Positions 53,963-63,457 are shown, counted from the first letter of the stretch. The stretch: DNA of 64,000 bases from DAOPZJ01 sp964587625 (GCA_964587625.1 CAZPLU010000009.1:3358-67357), one strand, 5' to 3'. Translations and numbers: made by a program. The notes: generated by a model not told the origin, from the sequence alone.

Positions 53963-55186
53963 ATGCCCGCCGAAAAAGAGATTTTAAGAGCTCTTGCCGA
54001 AGAATACGCCGAGGCCGCGGGTCATCCGCGCAACGCCGAAAACGCCAAGCTCCACCGCGCGGTCAACGGCCTGCGGATGATCCGCCCGGTCGTTTTGATC
54101 AACGAGGAGCCGTGGTGCGAACTCAACACCGGCGGAGAACTGACCTTGTTTTGCGCCGACCCCGACTTCCGCAGGGCCGAGCAGCATATGCGCCGCACGC
54201 TGTACAAATGGCGCCACTACCCCTGCGACATGATCGTGCCGCCCTATCTCCCCGTCGAAAAGATCCTCGGCGGCGAGAGCGGCTGGCTGCCGGTGGTCGA
54301 GCAAACCATCGGAACCGGAGACGGCAACAACATCGTCTCGCACGAATATATCGACCAATTCGCCGATCCCGAGGATATCGAAAAATTGAAGATGCCCAAA
54401 TTTACATATGAGGAAAAAGCCACCCTCGCCATTCGACAAAAACTCGACGAAGCCGTCGGCGACATCCTCCCGATCCGCCTTGTCGGACAGGGTTGTTATA
54501 TCAGCCCGTGGGATAAAATCGCCACTTATCGCGGAGTGACCAACCTGCTGATGGATCTGGCCGACCGCCCCGAGCACACCCACGCGATCATGGAAAAGAT
54601 GACGCGGATGTATCTCGAACAGTACCGGCAATTTGAAGAGCTGGGGGTTTTGGAGGGCGATCTGCACCTGCTGCACTGCACCGCCGCGCTCTGCGACGAG
54701 CTGAAAACCGAGCCCGGGCGACCCGTGCTGCGCAAAAACGTCTGGGGCCGAAGCATGGCGCAGATTTTCGCCGGCGTCTCGTCCGAGATGCACGAGGAAT
54801 TCGAGATCAATTATCAAAAGCGCCTGATGGAGCCGTACGGGCTGGTCTATTACGGCTGTTGCGAGCCGCTCGACAAAAAGATCGATATCGTCAAAAAGAT
54901 CCCCCGCCTGCGCAAAATCTCGGTCACGCCGTGGGCGGACGTCAATGTCGCCGCCGAGGCCATCGGCGGGGATTATGTCGTCGCCTTAAAGCCCAACCCC
55001 GCCAACGTCGGCGCGGCCTTTGACCGCGAGGTCATCCGAAAAGAAGTCAAGCGCCTGCTCGACGCCTGCGCCCGCAACAACTGCGCTTTCGAGCTCGCCC
55101 TCAAGGACATCAGCAGCGTCGCCCATAACCCCGCCCACCTCGAGCTTTGGGAACAGACCGTGATGGAACTGGTGCGGGCGTATTAA
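53963..55186 (+). CDS. URO-D superfamily protein, long form
   Basis: 407 residues, related to the uroporphyrinogen decarboxylase/methyltransferase superfamily but distant from the tandem pair at 35405-37696. Recognisable parts: LMDLADRPEHTHAIMEKMTR, LVYYGCCEPLDKKIDIVKKI (the position of the HxCG site, here GCCEP) and ISVTPWADVNVAAEAIGGDY. Proteins of this kind are common in gut and rumen anaerobes near sugar or methyl-transfer genes and have no firm role. The ATG follows GAAAGAGG. No partner gene adjoins it. Confidence 0.7.
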   Translation: MPAEKEILRALAEEYAEAAGHPRNAENAKLHRAVNGLRMIRPVVLINEEPWCELNTGGELTLFCADPDFRRAEQHMRRTLYKWRHYPCDMIVPPYLPVEKILGGESGWLPVVEQTIGTGDGNNIVSHEYIDQFADPEDIEKLKMPKFTYEEKATLAIRQKLDEAVGDILPIRLVGQGCYISPWDKIATYRGVTNLLMDLADRPEHTHAIMEKMTRMYLEQYRQFEELGVLEGDLHLLHCTAALCDELKTEPGRPVLRKNVWGRSMAQIFAGVSSEMHEEFEINYQKRLMEPYGLVYYGCCEPLDKKIDIVKKIPRLRKISVTPWADVNVAAEAIGGDYVVALKPNPANVGAAFDREVIRKEVKRLLDACARNNCAFELALKDISSVAHNPAHLELWEQTVMELVRAY

Positions 55187-55190
55187 ATAT

Positions 55191-55760
55191 TCACAACCGG
55201 TTTTTGTTTCGCAGCCGGAATTTTCCCCTAATCCCAAGCACAAGCGCCACGATCCCCGCACCCGGCATGACGGAGCCGACAAGGCCCGCCGCCCCGCCGT
55301 CTTCGGCGTTCACATGAGGCCGGAAGGGCAGATAGCGCACCGCAACGGTGCTTCGCGTACGGCTGCCGCCCCCGAATATCCGCGTCACCGAGCCGGTATA
55401 ATGCTTGCCGCCCGCGGCAAACTCGTACTCCGGCTTGTATCGCCGTGAGTCCCTTGTGGAATCATCGTTGTTGACGATATAGATCTGCTCATTTCCGATC
55501 ACTTGTGCCGTAGTCGCCCTGCCGGCAACCGAAAGGATCATATAACCGAAGCCCATCAGAAGAAGGATGATTGCGACCGGGATAAGCAGCCAGTCCATGA
55601 TCCGGTCTTTCAGCGGTTTTCGCGGGGCGGCGGGTTGACCGGACACGGGCACGGCGGGCGCGGGCGGGGGAATGGGATTCTCCCGCCGCAGCGCCGCCCC
55701 GCAGGAGGCACAGAAGCGTGTGTTTTCGTCTGCGGCATTGCCGCAGTTTGAACAGAACAT
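55191..55760 (-). CDS. Zinc-ribbon membrane protein (DUF3592-like)
   Basis: 189 residues. N-terminal zinc ribbon CSNCGNAADENTRFCASCG (4 Cys), a Pro-rich linker, a membrane segment (about 57-78), an extracytoplasmic beta-rich part (YKPEYEFAAGGKHYTGSVTR) typical of DUF3592, and a second membrane segment (about 158-178) with basic tail. Convergent with the URO-D gene, 4 bp apart. Function unknown. Confidence 0.65.
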   Translation of the reverse strand: MFCSNCGNAADENTRFCASCGAALRRENPIPPPAPAVPVSGQPAAPRKPLKDRIMDWLLIPVAIILLLMGFGYMILSVAGRATTAQVIGNEQIYIVNNDDSTRDSRRYKPEYEFAAGGKHYTGSVTRIFGGGSRTRSTVAVRYLPFRPHVNAEDGGAAGLVGSVMPGAGIVALVLGIRGKFRLRNKNRL

Positions 55761-55827
55761 GATCCGCGCCTCCTTTCACGTTTTATAGAGCGTCAGTTTG
55801 TTTGTTTCGCCATACGGGCGGCCCCGG

Positions 55828-56889
55828 CTATTCCCGCCACTCGTAGTAGTACTTGAAACCGTAGCCGCTTATATACACGGTAATCGCCTTTTTATTGCCG
55901 GAGCGGCCTTCGAGAGCCCTTTTCATTTGGAAAGTTCCCTTGTATGACTCCGATATCCACGTTTTTCCTTCAGGCGTCTCAAATCCGATATTCCCCGCTG
56001 TTCCGCCGCCGGGCTTGAGATCATGAGCGTCAAAGCCTATGTTGAAGGAGCCGAGGCCCCAGCCGCCCGCCTCATGGTCAACGGTAATCACAACCCGGTC
56101 GGTCCCGCTGAAATAGTCGGGCGGGTCGGTCCATTTCGTCGTCGATTCGCCTCTGCCGACTAAACTACCGTCGTCGTATGTGCGTTTGTGCTCATATTTA
56201 AAATTATTCTTCTCCCCTGTTCCCACATGGTAATCCCAGATATTGCCCGTCTTGGCGATCACGCTGCCCTTGATTACGCCCACAAGGGAATAGTCCTGGG
56301 ACATGATGACATACTCCCAGTGCGTCAGATACCAGCCGGGATTGGGTTTCAGTTCGATCTTTCCGTCCTCGAAAACGATCGGCACCGCGACCGTAGCCCC
56401 CTCGATGATCTCAAAGGTCAACGTTTCCGTGAGCCCCCGCCCGCGGATGATGACCTTGTACTTCCCCAGCGCCCAGCCGTCGTCCGGCTGCTCGAGGATG
56501 AACGCGCCGCGGCCGAGGTCCTCGCCGGTGTTCGCCTTGAAGGTGTGGATGGAATAATCGTCGTCCGAATAGATCCACTCGACCTCGATCTCGTCGTTGT
56601 CGAAATTGTCGTAGACGAACCACGCGCAGAGCTTCTTCGCGTCCGCGGCGTACTTAGTGACCGTATCGACGGGTATAAAATCCTCGATCTGCGAGGTCAT
56701 CCGCGCTTCCAGGAACCGCGGGTCGCCCTTCTCGGCCAAATCCCCGTATTTTTCCGCGATGGCCTTGACCATCGCCTGCTCCCGGGGCGTTTTGCCGAAG
56801 CTGCCGGGCTTGAAGCTTCCGCCGATATCCAGGCATCCGGGAAGCGTCAGAAGCAGAACGGCACAGATGAACCATGTGATTTTTTTCAT
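55828..56889 (-). CDS. Putative lipoprotein of unknown function
   Basis: 353 residues. MKKITWFICAVLLLTLPGC is a lipoprotein signal with lipobox LPGC (Cys19). A helical segment (35-85) is followed by beta-rich sequence with repeated WxLG(K/S)(Y/F) patterns (DDGWALGKYKV, GGWGLGSFNIG), suggesting two similar Ig-like beta-sandwiches. No catalytic motif seen. It lies between two zinc-ribbon genes on the same strand with gaps of 67 and 105 bp, so they may form a unit. Confidence 0.65.
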   Translation of the reverse strand: MKKITWFICAVLLLTLPGCLDIGGSFKPGSFGKTPREQAMVKAIAEKYGDLAEKGDPRFLEARMTSQIEDFIPVDTVTKYAADAKKLCAWFVYDNFDNDEIEVEWIYSDDDYSIHTFKANTGEDLGRGAFILEQPDDGWALGKYKVIIRGRGLTETLTFEIIEGATVAVPIVFEDGKIELKPNPGWYLTHWEYVIMSQDYSLVGVIKGSVIAKTGNIWDYHVGTGEKNNFKYEHKRTYDDGSLVGRGESTTKWTDPPDYFSGTDRVVITVDHEAGGWGLGSFNIGFDAHDLKPGGGTAGNIGFETPEGKTWISESYKGTFQMKRALEGRSGNKKAITVYISGYGFKYYYEWRE

Positions 56890-56994
56890 GACAGATCCTC
56901 CTTGTTTTAATAAATTTTATAGCATATATCATTGTTCCGGGTTTCGGTCACATGCCTTTTCCCGTGGTCGCCGTGGACGATCACCGAGTATTCA

Positions 56995-57387
56995 TCATGA
57001 TGGTTTTTTTGACCCTTTTATCCTCCACCGTGCCGTCCCATGCGCCGCTGCGTTTCCTGCCGCGTGTCTGAACGGCGCAATCACGACAAACATGCCGCCG
57101 ATCCCCGCCCCGATCATAAACGACAGGGGATTGTTCATTCTTTCCGCGTCTTCACCCGCGATATAAAAGCCGATCACGGCGCAGACGGCCGAAATGGCGG
57201 AGAAGACGGACGACCGGCGGTTGGTCTTTTTGATGTACCCAGCAAAGGCCGGGGCGCCGATGCGGGTCGAGAAGCCGCGCAGACCTGCGGACCGCGGGAC
57301 TTGAGATGCCTGATTGATCTCACTGCCGCAGGCGGGGCGGAATCTTGTGCTTTCCGTGATTTGTGTTGCGCAATTTATGCAATACAT
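56995..57387 (-). CDS. Zinc-ribbon protein with broken cysteine set
   Basis: 130 residues. The ribbon reads CINCATQITESTRFRPACGSE: the third cysteine is Arg, so zinc binding is doubtful. Two weak hydrophobic stretches follow (SSVFSAISAVCAVIGFYIAG and LSFMIGAGIGGMFVVIAPF). The ribosome site is poor. It may be a decaying paralogue of the gene at 55191. Confidence 0.4.
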   Translation of the reverse strand: MYCINCATQITESTRFRPACGSEINQASQVPRSAGLRGFSTRIGAPAFAGYIKKTNRRSSVFSAISAVCAVIGFYIAGEDAERMNNPLSFMIGAGIGGMFVVIAPFRHAAGNAAAHGTARWRIKGSKKPS

Positions 57388-57595
57388 CCGTGCTTTCGTC
57401 TGTCAGGGCAGGCAGGGACGGCGTGATCCCCGTTTAACACCCGTCAATATGCAAAGCGGTCCAACGCTGCCGAAACGAAGTTTTTTCTTTGGTCGCTTTC
57501 AAATGTACTCCCCTTTTCCGGCGGGATTTTGTTGATCAAGAACAGCATAACAAAAACAGGGTCGAAATAAATCACCCGTTCGGGTAGTCCGCATG

Positions 57596-57627
57596 AAAAA
57601 GGCCCCTACCTTTTTCGGGTGGGGCCT
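57596..57627 (-). terminator. Terminator of the LuxR-type gene
   Basis: AGGCCCC/GGGGCCT stem with a 14-nt loop and T run on the minus strand, 16 bp past the stop codon at 57643. Confidence 0.8.
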
Positions 57628-57642
57628 CAAATGGCGGATTTT

Positions 57643-59097
57643 TCAGGGGTGTGATGCGGGCGGGGGCGCGTCCTCTTTTTGGAGCACGATGTTAATCAGT
57701 TCCGCGCGGCTTTGGATGCCGAATTTGGAATAGATGCTTTTCACATAATACTTGACCGTGTTTTCGCTGATTGCAAGTTCGCCGGCGATGGTTTTGTAGG
57801 TCTTTGCTTGGATCAGCAGGAAGGCGACCTGGCTTTCCCGTTCCGACAGGTTTCCGAACTTTGCGGCTCGCTCAATCTGCCCTGTCTGTTCCCGCGCGGG
57901 CAACTCGGAAAACGCCGAGAGATAGGCATGGTCTTTGAGAAGGTGGGAAAGGTGCCTGTGCAGCGGCGGCAAGAGAACCGGCGTCACGCAGACCACGGCA
58001 AGCGCCAGCAGCGTCGGATTGAATGTCGGCGTTTCTGCGGAGGCGATGGCGTTGCCGATCAGCCCTCCCAGCAGCACGCCCAGCACATTGGCCGATAACC
58101 CGATGCCGAATACTTTTGCCGGGTTTTTGTGAAAATCCAACATTTCGCCGAGAATGCTCCACCAAAACAGGTCGTACACCCCGCAGGCACCGAGCATCAG
58201 CGTATTGACGACAAAATAACTCGCCCACGAGCGGTCAAGACCTACAAAGGCAATGAAGGAAAAGCCGATCATGGCGATGGCTACATAGAGGATATAGGAG
58301 CGGTTCGTTTTGCGGGGCAGGTTCCTCATAATGAACAGGGCGGCGATATACGGGATGGCCCAATACCAGCTTGTCAGCCATGTAAGGTGCGCGTAGGCCG
58401 GATTCAACACCTGATACATGAGGCCGGAGTTGATGGTGATCACGAGCACGAATAAACACAAAAGGACAAGCGGCTTGATCATACTGACCGAATTGCCCCG
58501 AAGTCCGGAGGGCGCGGAAGCGGTTGCATCGATATCCTCCGGGAGCCGAAGCGCGAACAAAAACGCGATCCCAAGGATGAACATGGACAACCCAAGCCCG
58601 GTGTGCGGAGAGATGTGAACAGCCGCCATATTCAGCACGATCATCAGAATGTTGGAATAGATGAGTCCGTCCGCCGCCGTTTTAATCCGTTCGTTCTTTG
58701 GGGTGCCGCTCCGCAAATAAAAGCCCCAGGCCGCCACGCAACCTCCGGCCAAAAACGAGCTTGAAACGATTGCCACCGACCAAAGGCCGGAGGGAGGGAA
58801 TAAAAACGCGCCTGACCCGACGATACAAAAAATAATGGAGCCGAGTATGTACCACTTTGCGGCCTTCATGCTTTTTATGAAAAAACCGCAAGAAAATAAT
58901 CCGACGCAGGTGGCGGCGACCGCTCCGAAAACCATCTTGCGCGGTTCCGCCTGGTAATAATCCGCAAGAGCGTAAAGGATCCGGCCCTCAAAGGGGAATG
59001 CCAGAAGCCAGGCGAAAAACAGGGAGAAGACGACGACGGACAATCGACGCTCATTGATTGCGGTCGGTGCGCGTTGTTTTGTCTTGTTTTCCGTCAC
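57643..59097 (-). CDS. LuxR-family regulator with polytopic membrane domain
   Basis: 484 residues. About twelve hydrophobic segments (residues 20-385) in an MFS-like layout precede a C-terminal LuxR helix-turn-helix: LSERESQVAFLLIQAKTYKT then IAGELAISENTVKYYVKSIY, and SRAELINIVLQ. Such regulators sense a small molecule through the membrane part and are numerous in gut Actinobacteria and some Clostridia. GTG 59097 is preferred (GAAGGGGG upstream); the frame opens at 59166. Target genes are unknown; the neighbours upstream are on the same strand. Confidence 0.82.
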   Translation of the reverse strand: MTENKTKQRAPTAINERRLSVVVFSLFFAWLLAFPFEGRILYALADYYQAEPRKMVFGAVAATCVGLFSCGFFIKSMKAAKWYILGSIIFCIVGSGAFLFPPSGLWSVAIVSSSFLAGGCVAAWGFYLRSGTPKNERIKTAADGLIYSNILMIVLNMAAVHISPHTGLGLSMFILGIAFLFALRLPEDIDATASAPSGLRGNSVSMIKPLVLLCLFVLVITINSGLMYQVLNPAYAHLTWLTSWYWAIPYIAALFIMRNLPRKTNRSYILYVAIAMIGFSFIAFVGLDRSWASYFVVNTLMLGACGVYDLFWWSILGEMLDFHKNPAKVFGIGLSANVLGVLLGGLIGNAIASAETPTFNPTLLALAVVCVTPVLLPPLHRHLSHLLKDHAYLSAFSELPAREQTGQIERAAKFGNLSERESQVAFLLIQAKTYKTIAGELAISENTVKYYVKSIYSKFGIQSRAELINIVLQKEDAPPPASHP

Positions 59098-59551
59098 GCC
59101 TTCACCCCCTTCGCACAATGGTTGGTTTATCCATAAGATATCACAATTGGTGTTGCGAAAAACCAAAACTCGTTAAACAACGGGCTTTCCACACGCACAT
59201 TTCTTATTAAATGCCTGCTGAACAATTCAAAAACGCATTTGTTCAATGGATATTATTTATATCCTATACTATGAATTGCTTTCCGTCAAGAAAAGCTGCC
59301 GATTTTTATCCGGAAAAAGCCGCCGGGGACAAGAGAAGAGGGAAAAGAGAAAATGCCAAACGGTCGCGCGGATTTTTAAAAGCAGGGGGCGAATGCTTTC
59401 GAGTTGTTCGGAGATGTATTCCTCGATGGTGTTGATTTTTCCGCAGGTATGGGATTGGTTGGTGTTTTTAAAGGTTTTTGCATTTGGGGCACTGCCATAT
59501 AATTTTTTAACTTCCTTTGTTATCGGCACGGTTTAAGATGGATATTTTTGT
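59098..59551. other. Spacer with possible gene remnants
   Basis: 454 bp between two minus-strand genes. No intact gene; short open frames on both strands overlap and lack ribosome sites. A possible DUF1801 fragment is listed separately. Confidence 0.45.
59370..59529 (-). pseudogene. Possible DUF1801 (YdhG-like) fragment
   Basis: TIEEYISEQLESIRPLLLKI on the minus strand matches the start of DUF1801 proteins (xxIDEYIAxxPExxxPxLxxIR). Nothing family-like follows, so the gene is broken after about 50 residues. Confidence 0.35.
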
Positions 59552-60109
59552 TTATCCGATTCCGGGCGGTGTGCCTTGGTTTCCGAACTCGCGCGCCAAG
59601 ATATCCATATAAATGACATTAATGTACTTTCCGTCTTTGAATTTCCAGTCGCGCCGTCGTCCGGCCTCTCGAAAACCCACCTTTTTATAGCAGGCAATAC
59701 CCTCGACATTATCGGCGTTGACCGACAGCATAATATTGTGAAGGTTCAAGGTGTTGAATCCGTAGTCCAAGATTAACCGAATGGCCTCGGCGCCATACCC
59801 CTTGCTCCGGTACTTTTCCTCTCCGATAAAAATGCCGAGGAATGCATTTCGGTTGAGGTGGTCAATATTATGTATGCTAACGCTGCCGATCATGACGTCG
59901 CCGTCAAGAAGCACCATCGCGTAGCGCTGCATGTGGACAGGGGGTTCAAAAAGCCATTTCAGGTCGTCTTTCGATGCGACCACCAAAGGATACTGTCCGA
60001 AACTTTTTGCTACTGTCTCGTTCATCCATTTTATGTAGACCTCCGTGTCGTCGGCGCTGACAGGCGAGAGATAGAGACGTTCGCCGATTATTTTGCGAAA
60101 ATAACGCAT
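59552..60109 (-). CDS. GNAT-family N-acetyltransferase
   Basis: 185 residues of the RimJ/RimL type. IIGERLYLSPVSADDTEVYI opens it; IGSVSIHNIDHLNRNAFLGIF and the acetyl-CoA loop EEKYRSKGYGAEAIRLILDYGF are diagnostic; VNADNVEGIACYKKVGF completes motif B. Acetyl acceptor unknown (protein N-terminus, polyamine or small molecule). GGGAGG upstream of the ATG. Confidence 0.88.
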   Translation of the reverse strand: MRYFRKIIGERLYLSPVSADDTEVYIKWMNETVAKSFGQYPLVVASKDDLKWLFEPPVHMQRYAMVLLDGDVMIGSVSIHNIDHLNRNAFLGIFIGEEKYRSKGYGAEAIRLILDYGFNTLNLHNIMLSVNADNVEGIACYKKVGFREAGRRRDWKFKDGKYINVIYMDILAREFGNQGTPPGIG

Positions 60110-60177
60110 GTAAAAAACCTCCCGGCTTATTGATCATATGAATACGCCGCGGAACTATTTTATCACAAATTAAAGTG

Positions 60178-60209
60178 CCACATCAACCGTTTTTGTCAAT
60201 CGATGGTGG
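60178..60209. repeat. ATCAACCG...GATGGTGG palindrome, copy A
   Basis: Imperfect hairpin in the spacer downstream of the nucleotidyltransferase gene. Relatives at 61179 and 63509 share TATCA-AAA, CATCAACCG and GGTGG(G/A)TT. Confidence 0.65.
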
Positions 60210-60341
60210 GTTCTTTGGAAAAGGTACCACCTGTTGATAAAATGACCGCCGCCGATTAACGGACAAGTTTTAACGATTTCAAATTTTGCACACCCTGCAT
60301 GCGCAATCATAAATTCATCTATGCGCATCATCTGAAAATGC

Positions 60342-61103
60342 CTATTCTGTCGTGTTGAATATCAATTCTAACATATAACCGACAAATTGGATTTGTTGGG
60401 TTTCATCATTGGAAAACGCCGAGCCTTTGACATAGTTGTTTAACATTGCGGAAATAAGGTTATGATATTTTTCGGGAAGGTTTGCCAGTCCCCATTTACC
60501 ACCCTGTTCCTTGGATAAAACCAACCCGTCTTTTATGTACGCATAAGCACGGCATAAATTCAAAATGATATATACAGGATCCTCGGCGATGTGTTCTTTG
60601 GCGCTCATTATATCTTTGCAAATGCTGTCTAAATAAGCCGCGCGCGGCACAACGCCAAAAACATCTTCTACCTGTGCGCCGTATATCACAACGCCGACAC
60701 TTTTTATGACCGTAAAATGAGCGGCTAAATCCTCATCGATTCGTTCGTCATTGCATAACGAGAGCTGTTTTTTCAAGTATTCCTCATTCCAACCGCTACT
60801 AAAATGCAATTCATACGGAGTCGGATAAACAAATGTTTTACAATATTTTTCAAGCACGATGCTCATCTCAAACCCTCTGGGCGGAGCTTGCTCTCCGAGG
60901 TCTGCTAACACTTGCAAAAGTTGTAATTTTGTATGTTGTGGTATGGGTTCATTTATTACTGCAATAAAATCAATGTCGCTCTTGTCCCAATGAAAGCAAT
61001 CAAATGCAATAGACCCATGCACATATATCCCGACTAAATTTTTGCCTAATAATTTATTGTAATTTTCGGATATAATTTCCATTAATCTATTAAAATCCTT
61101 CAT
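60342..61103 (-). CDS. AadA-like nucleotidyltransferase
   Basis: 253 residues. The nucleotidyltransferase motif is GSIAFDCFHWDKSDIDF (G-S...D-x-D), and the C-terminal helical domain has VLSKEQGGKWGLANLP, as in ANT(3'')/ANT(9) aminoglycoside adenylyltransferases (DUF4111). These inactivate streptomycin or spectinomycin. Whether this one confers resistance cannot be decided; many Clostridial homologues are untested. Strong AGGAGGG site. Lower GC than the core genes, which fits acquisition. Confidence 0.75.
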   Translation of the reverse strand: MKDFNRLMEIISENYNKLLGKNLVGIYVHGSIAFDCFHWDKSDIDFIAVINEPIPQHTKLQLLQVLADLGEQAPPRGFEMSIVLEKYCKTFVYPTPYELHFSSGWNEEYLKKQLSLCNDERIDEDLAAHFTVIKSVGVVIYGAQVEDVFGVVPRAAYLDSICKDIMSAKEHIAEDPVYIILNLCRAYAYIKDGLVLSKEQGGKWGLANLPEKYHNLISAMLNNYVKGSAFSNDETQQIQFVGYMLELIFNTTE

Positions 61104-61178
61104 ATGATCCCTCCTGTTTATTCTATTAGATAACCAAAAATATAAATAATCTGCGCGGTTATTCTATCATTAAACAAA

Positions 61179-61216
61179 CTCACCGTCAACCGCCGTTTTT
61201 GTCAATCAATGGTGGG
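61179..61216 (-). repeat. ATCAACCG...GATGGTGG palindrome, copy B
   Basis: In the spacer directly downstream of the P-loop gene (minus). Imperfect stem; could work as its terminator. Confidence 0.65.
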
Positions 61217-61263
61217 TTATTTGTAATCATTTAATAAAAAAGATGCACGGTAGGAAATGCTTA

Positions 61264-61767
61264 TTAAGGATATTCATCTACAATGTTTTTGATTTCCCCA
61301 GCAATTTGCTTTGCCGTTTTGTTGTCGGTATTGATAACAAAATCGCCCGGATGGGGATTCATTGTGAGCCATTGAAATGATACATCTTTTGTATTTTCGC
61401 GTTTTTTATGACGCTCAATCAACGTATTTTCGGAGCATTTTAATGTAAATGCAATTGTTGTGTAGTCCTTTGCCGTAATATCTCTCAGTATAGCTTCCCG
61501 AATACTTGCGCCTATCACTACCACGGAGGAAAAAATAACATAGTCGAAGTTTGAATTTAAATAGGTTGACAGCGCAAAAGACATGGTTTTATCGCCATTG
61601 CGCAATCGAGGATCGGCAATCGAAAAAGGATTCACGCACCATGCCCAGTCACCGTCAAAATAGGCGCAGTTTTTGTATGACTCAAACAGGATTTCCGCTA
61701 CGGTAGTTTTACCTACACAGGGCGAACCGGTTATGATAATTAACTTTTGTTTTAAATGATCAAGCAT
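61264..61767 (-). CDS. Small P-loop kinase-like protein
   Basis: 167 residues. Walker A is IITGSPCVGKTTVAE near the N-terminus; FDGDWAWCVNPF resembles the acceptor region of shikimate/gluconate-type or AAA_33 kinases; ERHKKREN is the lid. Phosphoryl acceptor unknown; similar small kinases can modify antibiotics or nucleosides. GGAG 7 nt upstream of ATG. AT-richer than the core. Confidence 0.72.
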   Translation of the reverse strand: MLDHLKQKLIIITGSPCVGKTTVAEILFESYKNCAYFDGDWAWCVNPFSIADPRLRNGDKTMSFALSTYLNSNFDYVIFSSVVVIGASIREAILRDITAKDYTTIAFTLKCSENTLIERHKKRENTKDVSFQWLTMNPHPGDFVINTDNKTAKQIAGEIKNIVDEYP

Positions 61768-61969
61768 ATTTTATCTCCAATCTCTTCGTGTGATGAATGG
61801 ATTGCGTGTGTGGAATGGTGATAATGTTTTCCATTTTACCCTCCTCAATTTGAACGTTTCCGAACATTAAAGCTGCTCCAGCAGTTATGAAACATAGGTT
61901 CGAGGTCATCCATGATAAACCGCCGAGTATCAGTCGTTGTGTTTATCAATACAATTTCGGGTTATGATT

Positions 61970-63457
61970 TTAATTAGTGAAAGAAATAAATCCCCATTTA
62001 TCATTCAAGCAAACAGCTGCCATGCCCTCTTGATATCGGTTAACTTCTTCGTATTGGCATTCTACGACGAGCGTTCCTTCTTTATTGATAAATCCCCATT
62101 TATCATTTTCATTGCTGCCAACGCTGACCGCTGCATATCCCTCATGAAAGCTTTCAGCGGATGAATATTTAAAAGGTGTTATTTCTTTTCCTGTTTTGTC
62201 GATATAACCCCACTCGCTATGCTGTGATCTGTTTAAGCAAACCGCTGCCAATCCTTCTTTAAAATCACGAACATATCCATATTTGGGAGTGATAACCTCG
62301 TTGCCTTTGCTGTCGATAAAGCCATATTTATTGTTTAATTGAACCCAAGCCATGCCTTCATGAAAGAACCAAATTTTATCATAGCGTGTCGCGCCTATCA
62401 AAAATTTACCGTCTTTATCCATAAGACCGCATCCACACCATGCCAAACCCTCGGAAAAGAAAGGAATAATTCCTTGTATCGTAAAATCATAGATGCATGG
62501 AATCACTTCTTTTCCCGACACATCAATAAATCCCCATTTGGCATTTGGATATTTGCCGACACTGGCTGCTATCATACCTTCTGATATATCGCCAAACCAA
62601 GTATATTTACCGACAGGAACGATCACTTTTCCGGTTTTGTCTATTACTCCAAAATGGTCACCTTGATTTTCGGTTGTGCCGGTATTTATGATTGCTACAC
62701 CATCAGTGAAGATAGAATAAAAGTTATATTGGCAGGGTACCACTTCTTTGCCGGTGGTGTCGATAAATCCCCACTTGCTGCCGCTATATCCGGAAATCTC
62801 ACCCATTTCTTCATCGAAAAATTTATAATATTCTCCTCCGTTTGATACAGCAGCCATGCCATCTTGGAAATAGGAAACGCTGTCATATTTTGGCGGAACA
62901 ATCTCTTTGCCTGTTGTGTCTATAAAACCCCATTTATCTCCGGTGCAAACAGCGGCCATTCCCTCGCAAAACTTATATTCGTCGTCATATTTTAACGGGA
63001 CAACTTCTTTTCCGGTTGTATCGATATATCCATATTTTCCATTCATTCTCACCATTGCCAAACCGCAGCTAAAGTCGCCGTCCTGGTCTCCTTCTCGCAA
63101 GGAATATGATCCTCCGGCCAAATCATATTTTATCGGAACAACCACTTTCCCTGTTTTGTCAATGTATCCCCACTTGCTGTTGATGCAAACCGCTGCTAAA
63201 CCATCCGAAAAATCACTTACCTCATCATATTTTGGCTCAATTTCAAAAAGCTTTACCGCTTGGCTTTGCTGAGTTGACGAAGCCAACGACGGCACATGGC
63301 TTTGCTCTTGAACGCTCTGTATTGTTTGGTTTTGCTCTGTGCTTGCGGAAATACTGCTGTTCGATTGTGATGGAGAAATAATGCTGTTATTCAAACCGCA
63401 AGAAACCATTGAAATAGATATTAACACAGCAAACAGCAAATAAGCCGTTTTTTTCAT
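61970..63457 (-). CDS. WG-repeat lipoprotein
   Basis: 495 residues. Signal MKKTAYLLFAVLISISMVSC with lipobox MVSC, then a Ser/Gln-rich linker (25-65) and about ten WG beta-propeller-like repeats, each of the form FxDGxAAVxxxxKWGFIDxTGKEVVPxKYD. WG proteins are surface or periplasm-side scaffolds of unknown ligand. Start at 63457 for AAAGGGG at 8 nt. Exposed outside the membrane by its lipid anchor. Confidence 0.85.
   Translation of the reverse strand: MKKTAYLLFAVLISISMVSCGLNNSIISPSQSNSSISASTEQNQTIQSVQEQSHVPSLASSTQQSQAVKLFEIEPKYDEVSDFSDGLAAVCINSKWGYIDKTGKVVVPIKYDLAGGSYSLREGDQDGDFSCGLAMVRMNGKYGYIDTTGKEVVPLKYDDEYKFCEGMAAVCTGDKWGFIDTTGKEIVPPKYDSVSYFQDGMAAVSNGGEYYKFFDEEMGEISGYSGSKWGFIDTTGKEVVPCQYNFYSIFTDGVAIINTGTTENQGDHFGVIDKTGKVIVPVGKYTWFGDISEGMIAASVGKYPNAKWGFIDVSGKEVIPCIYDFTIQGIIPFFSEGLAWCGCGLMDKDGKFLIGATRYDKIWFFHEGMAWVQLNNKYGFIDSKGNEVITPKYGYVRDFKEGLAAVCLNRSQHSEWGYIDKTGKEITPFKYSSAESFHEGYAAVSVGSNENDKWGFINKEGTLVVECQYEEVNRYQEGMAAVCLNDKWGFISFTN

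Noticed and set aside
59246..59536. 96-residue plus-strand frame
   Set aside because: Antisense to a more family-like minus-strand fragment, no ribosome site.
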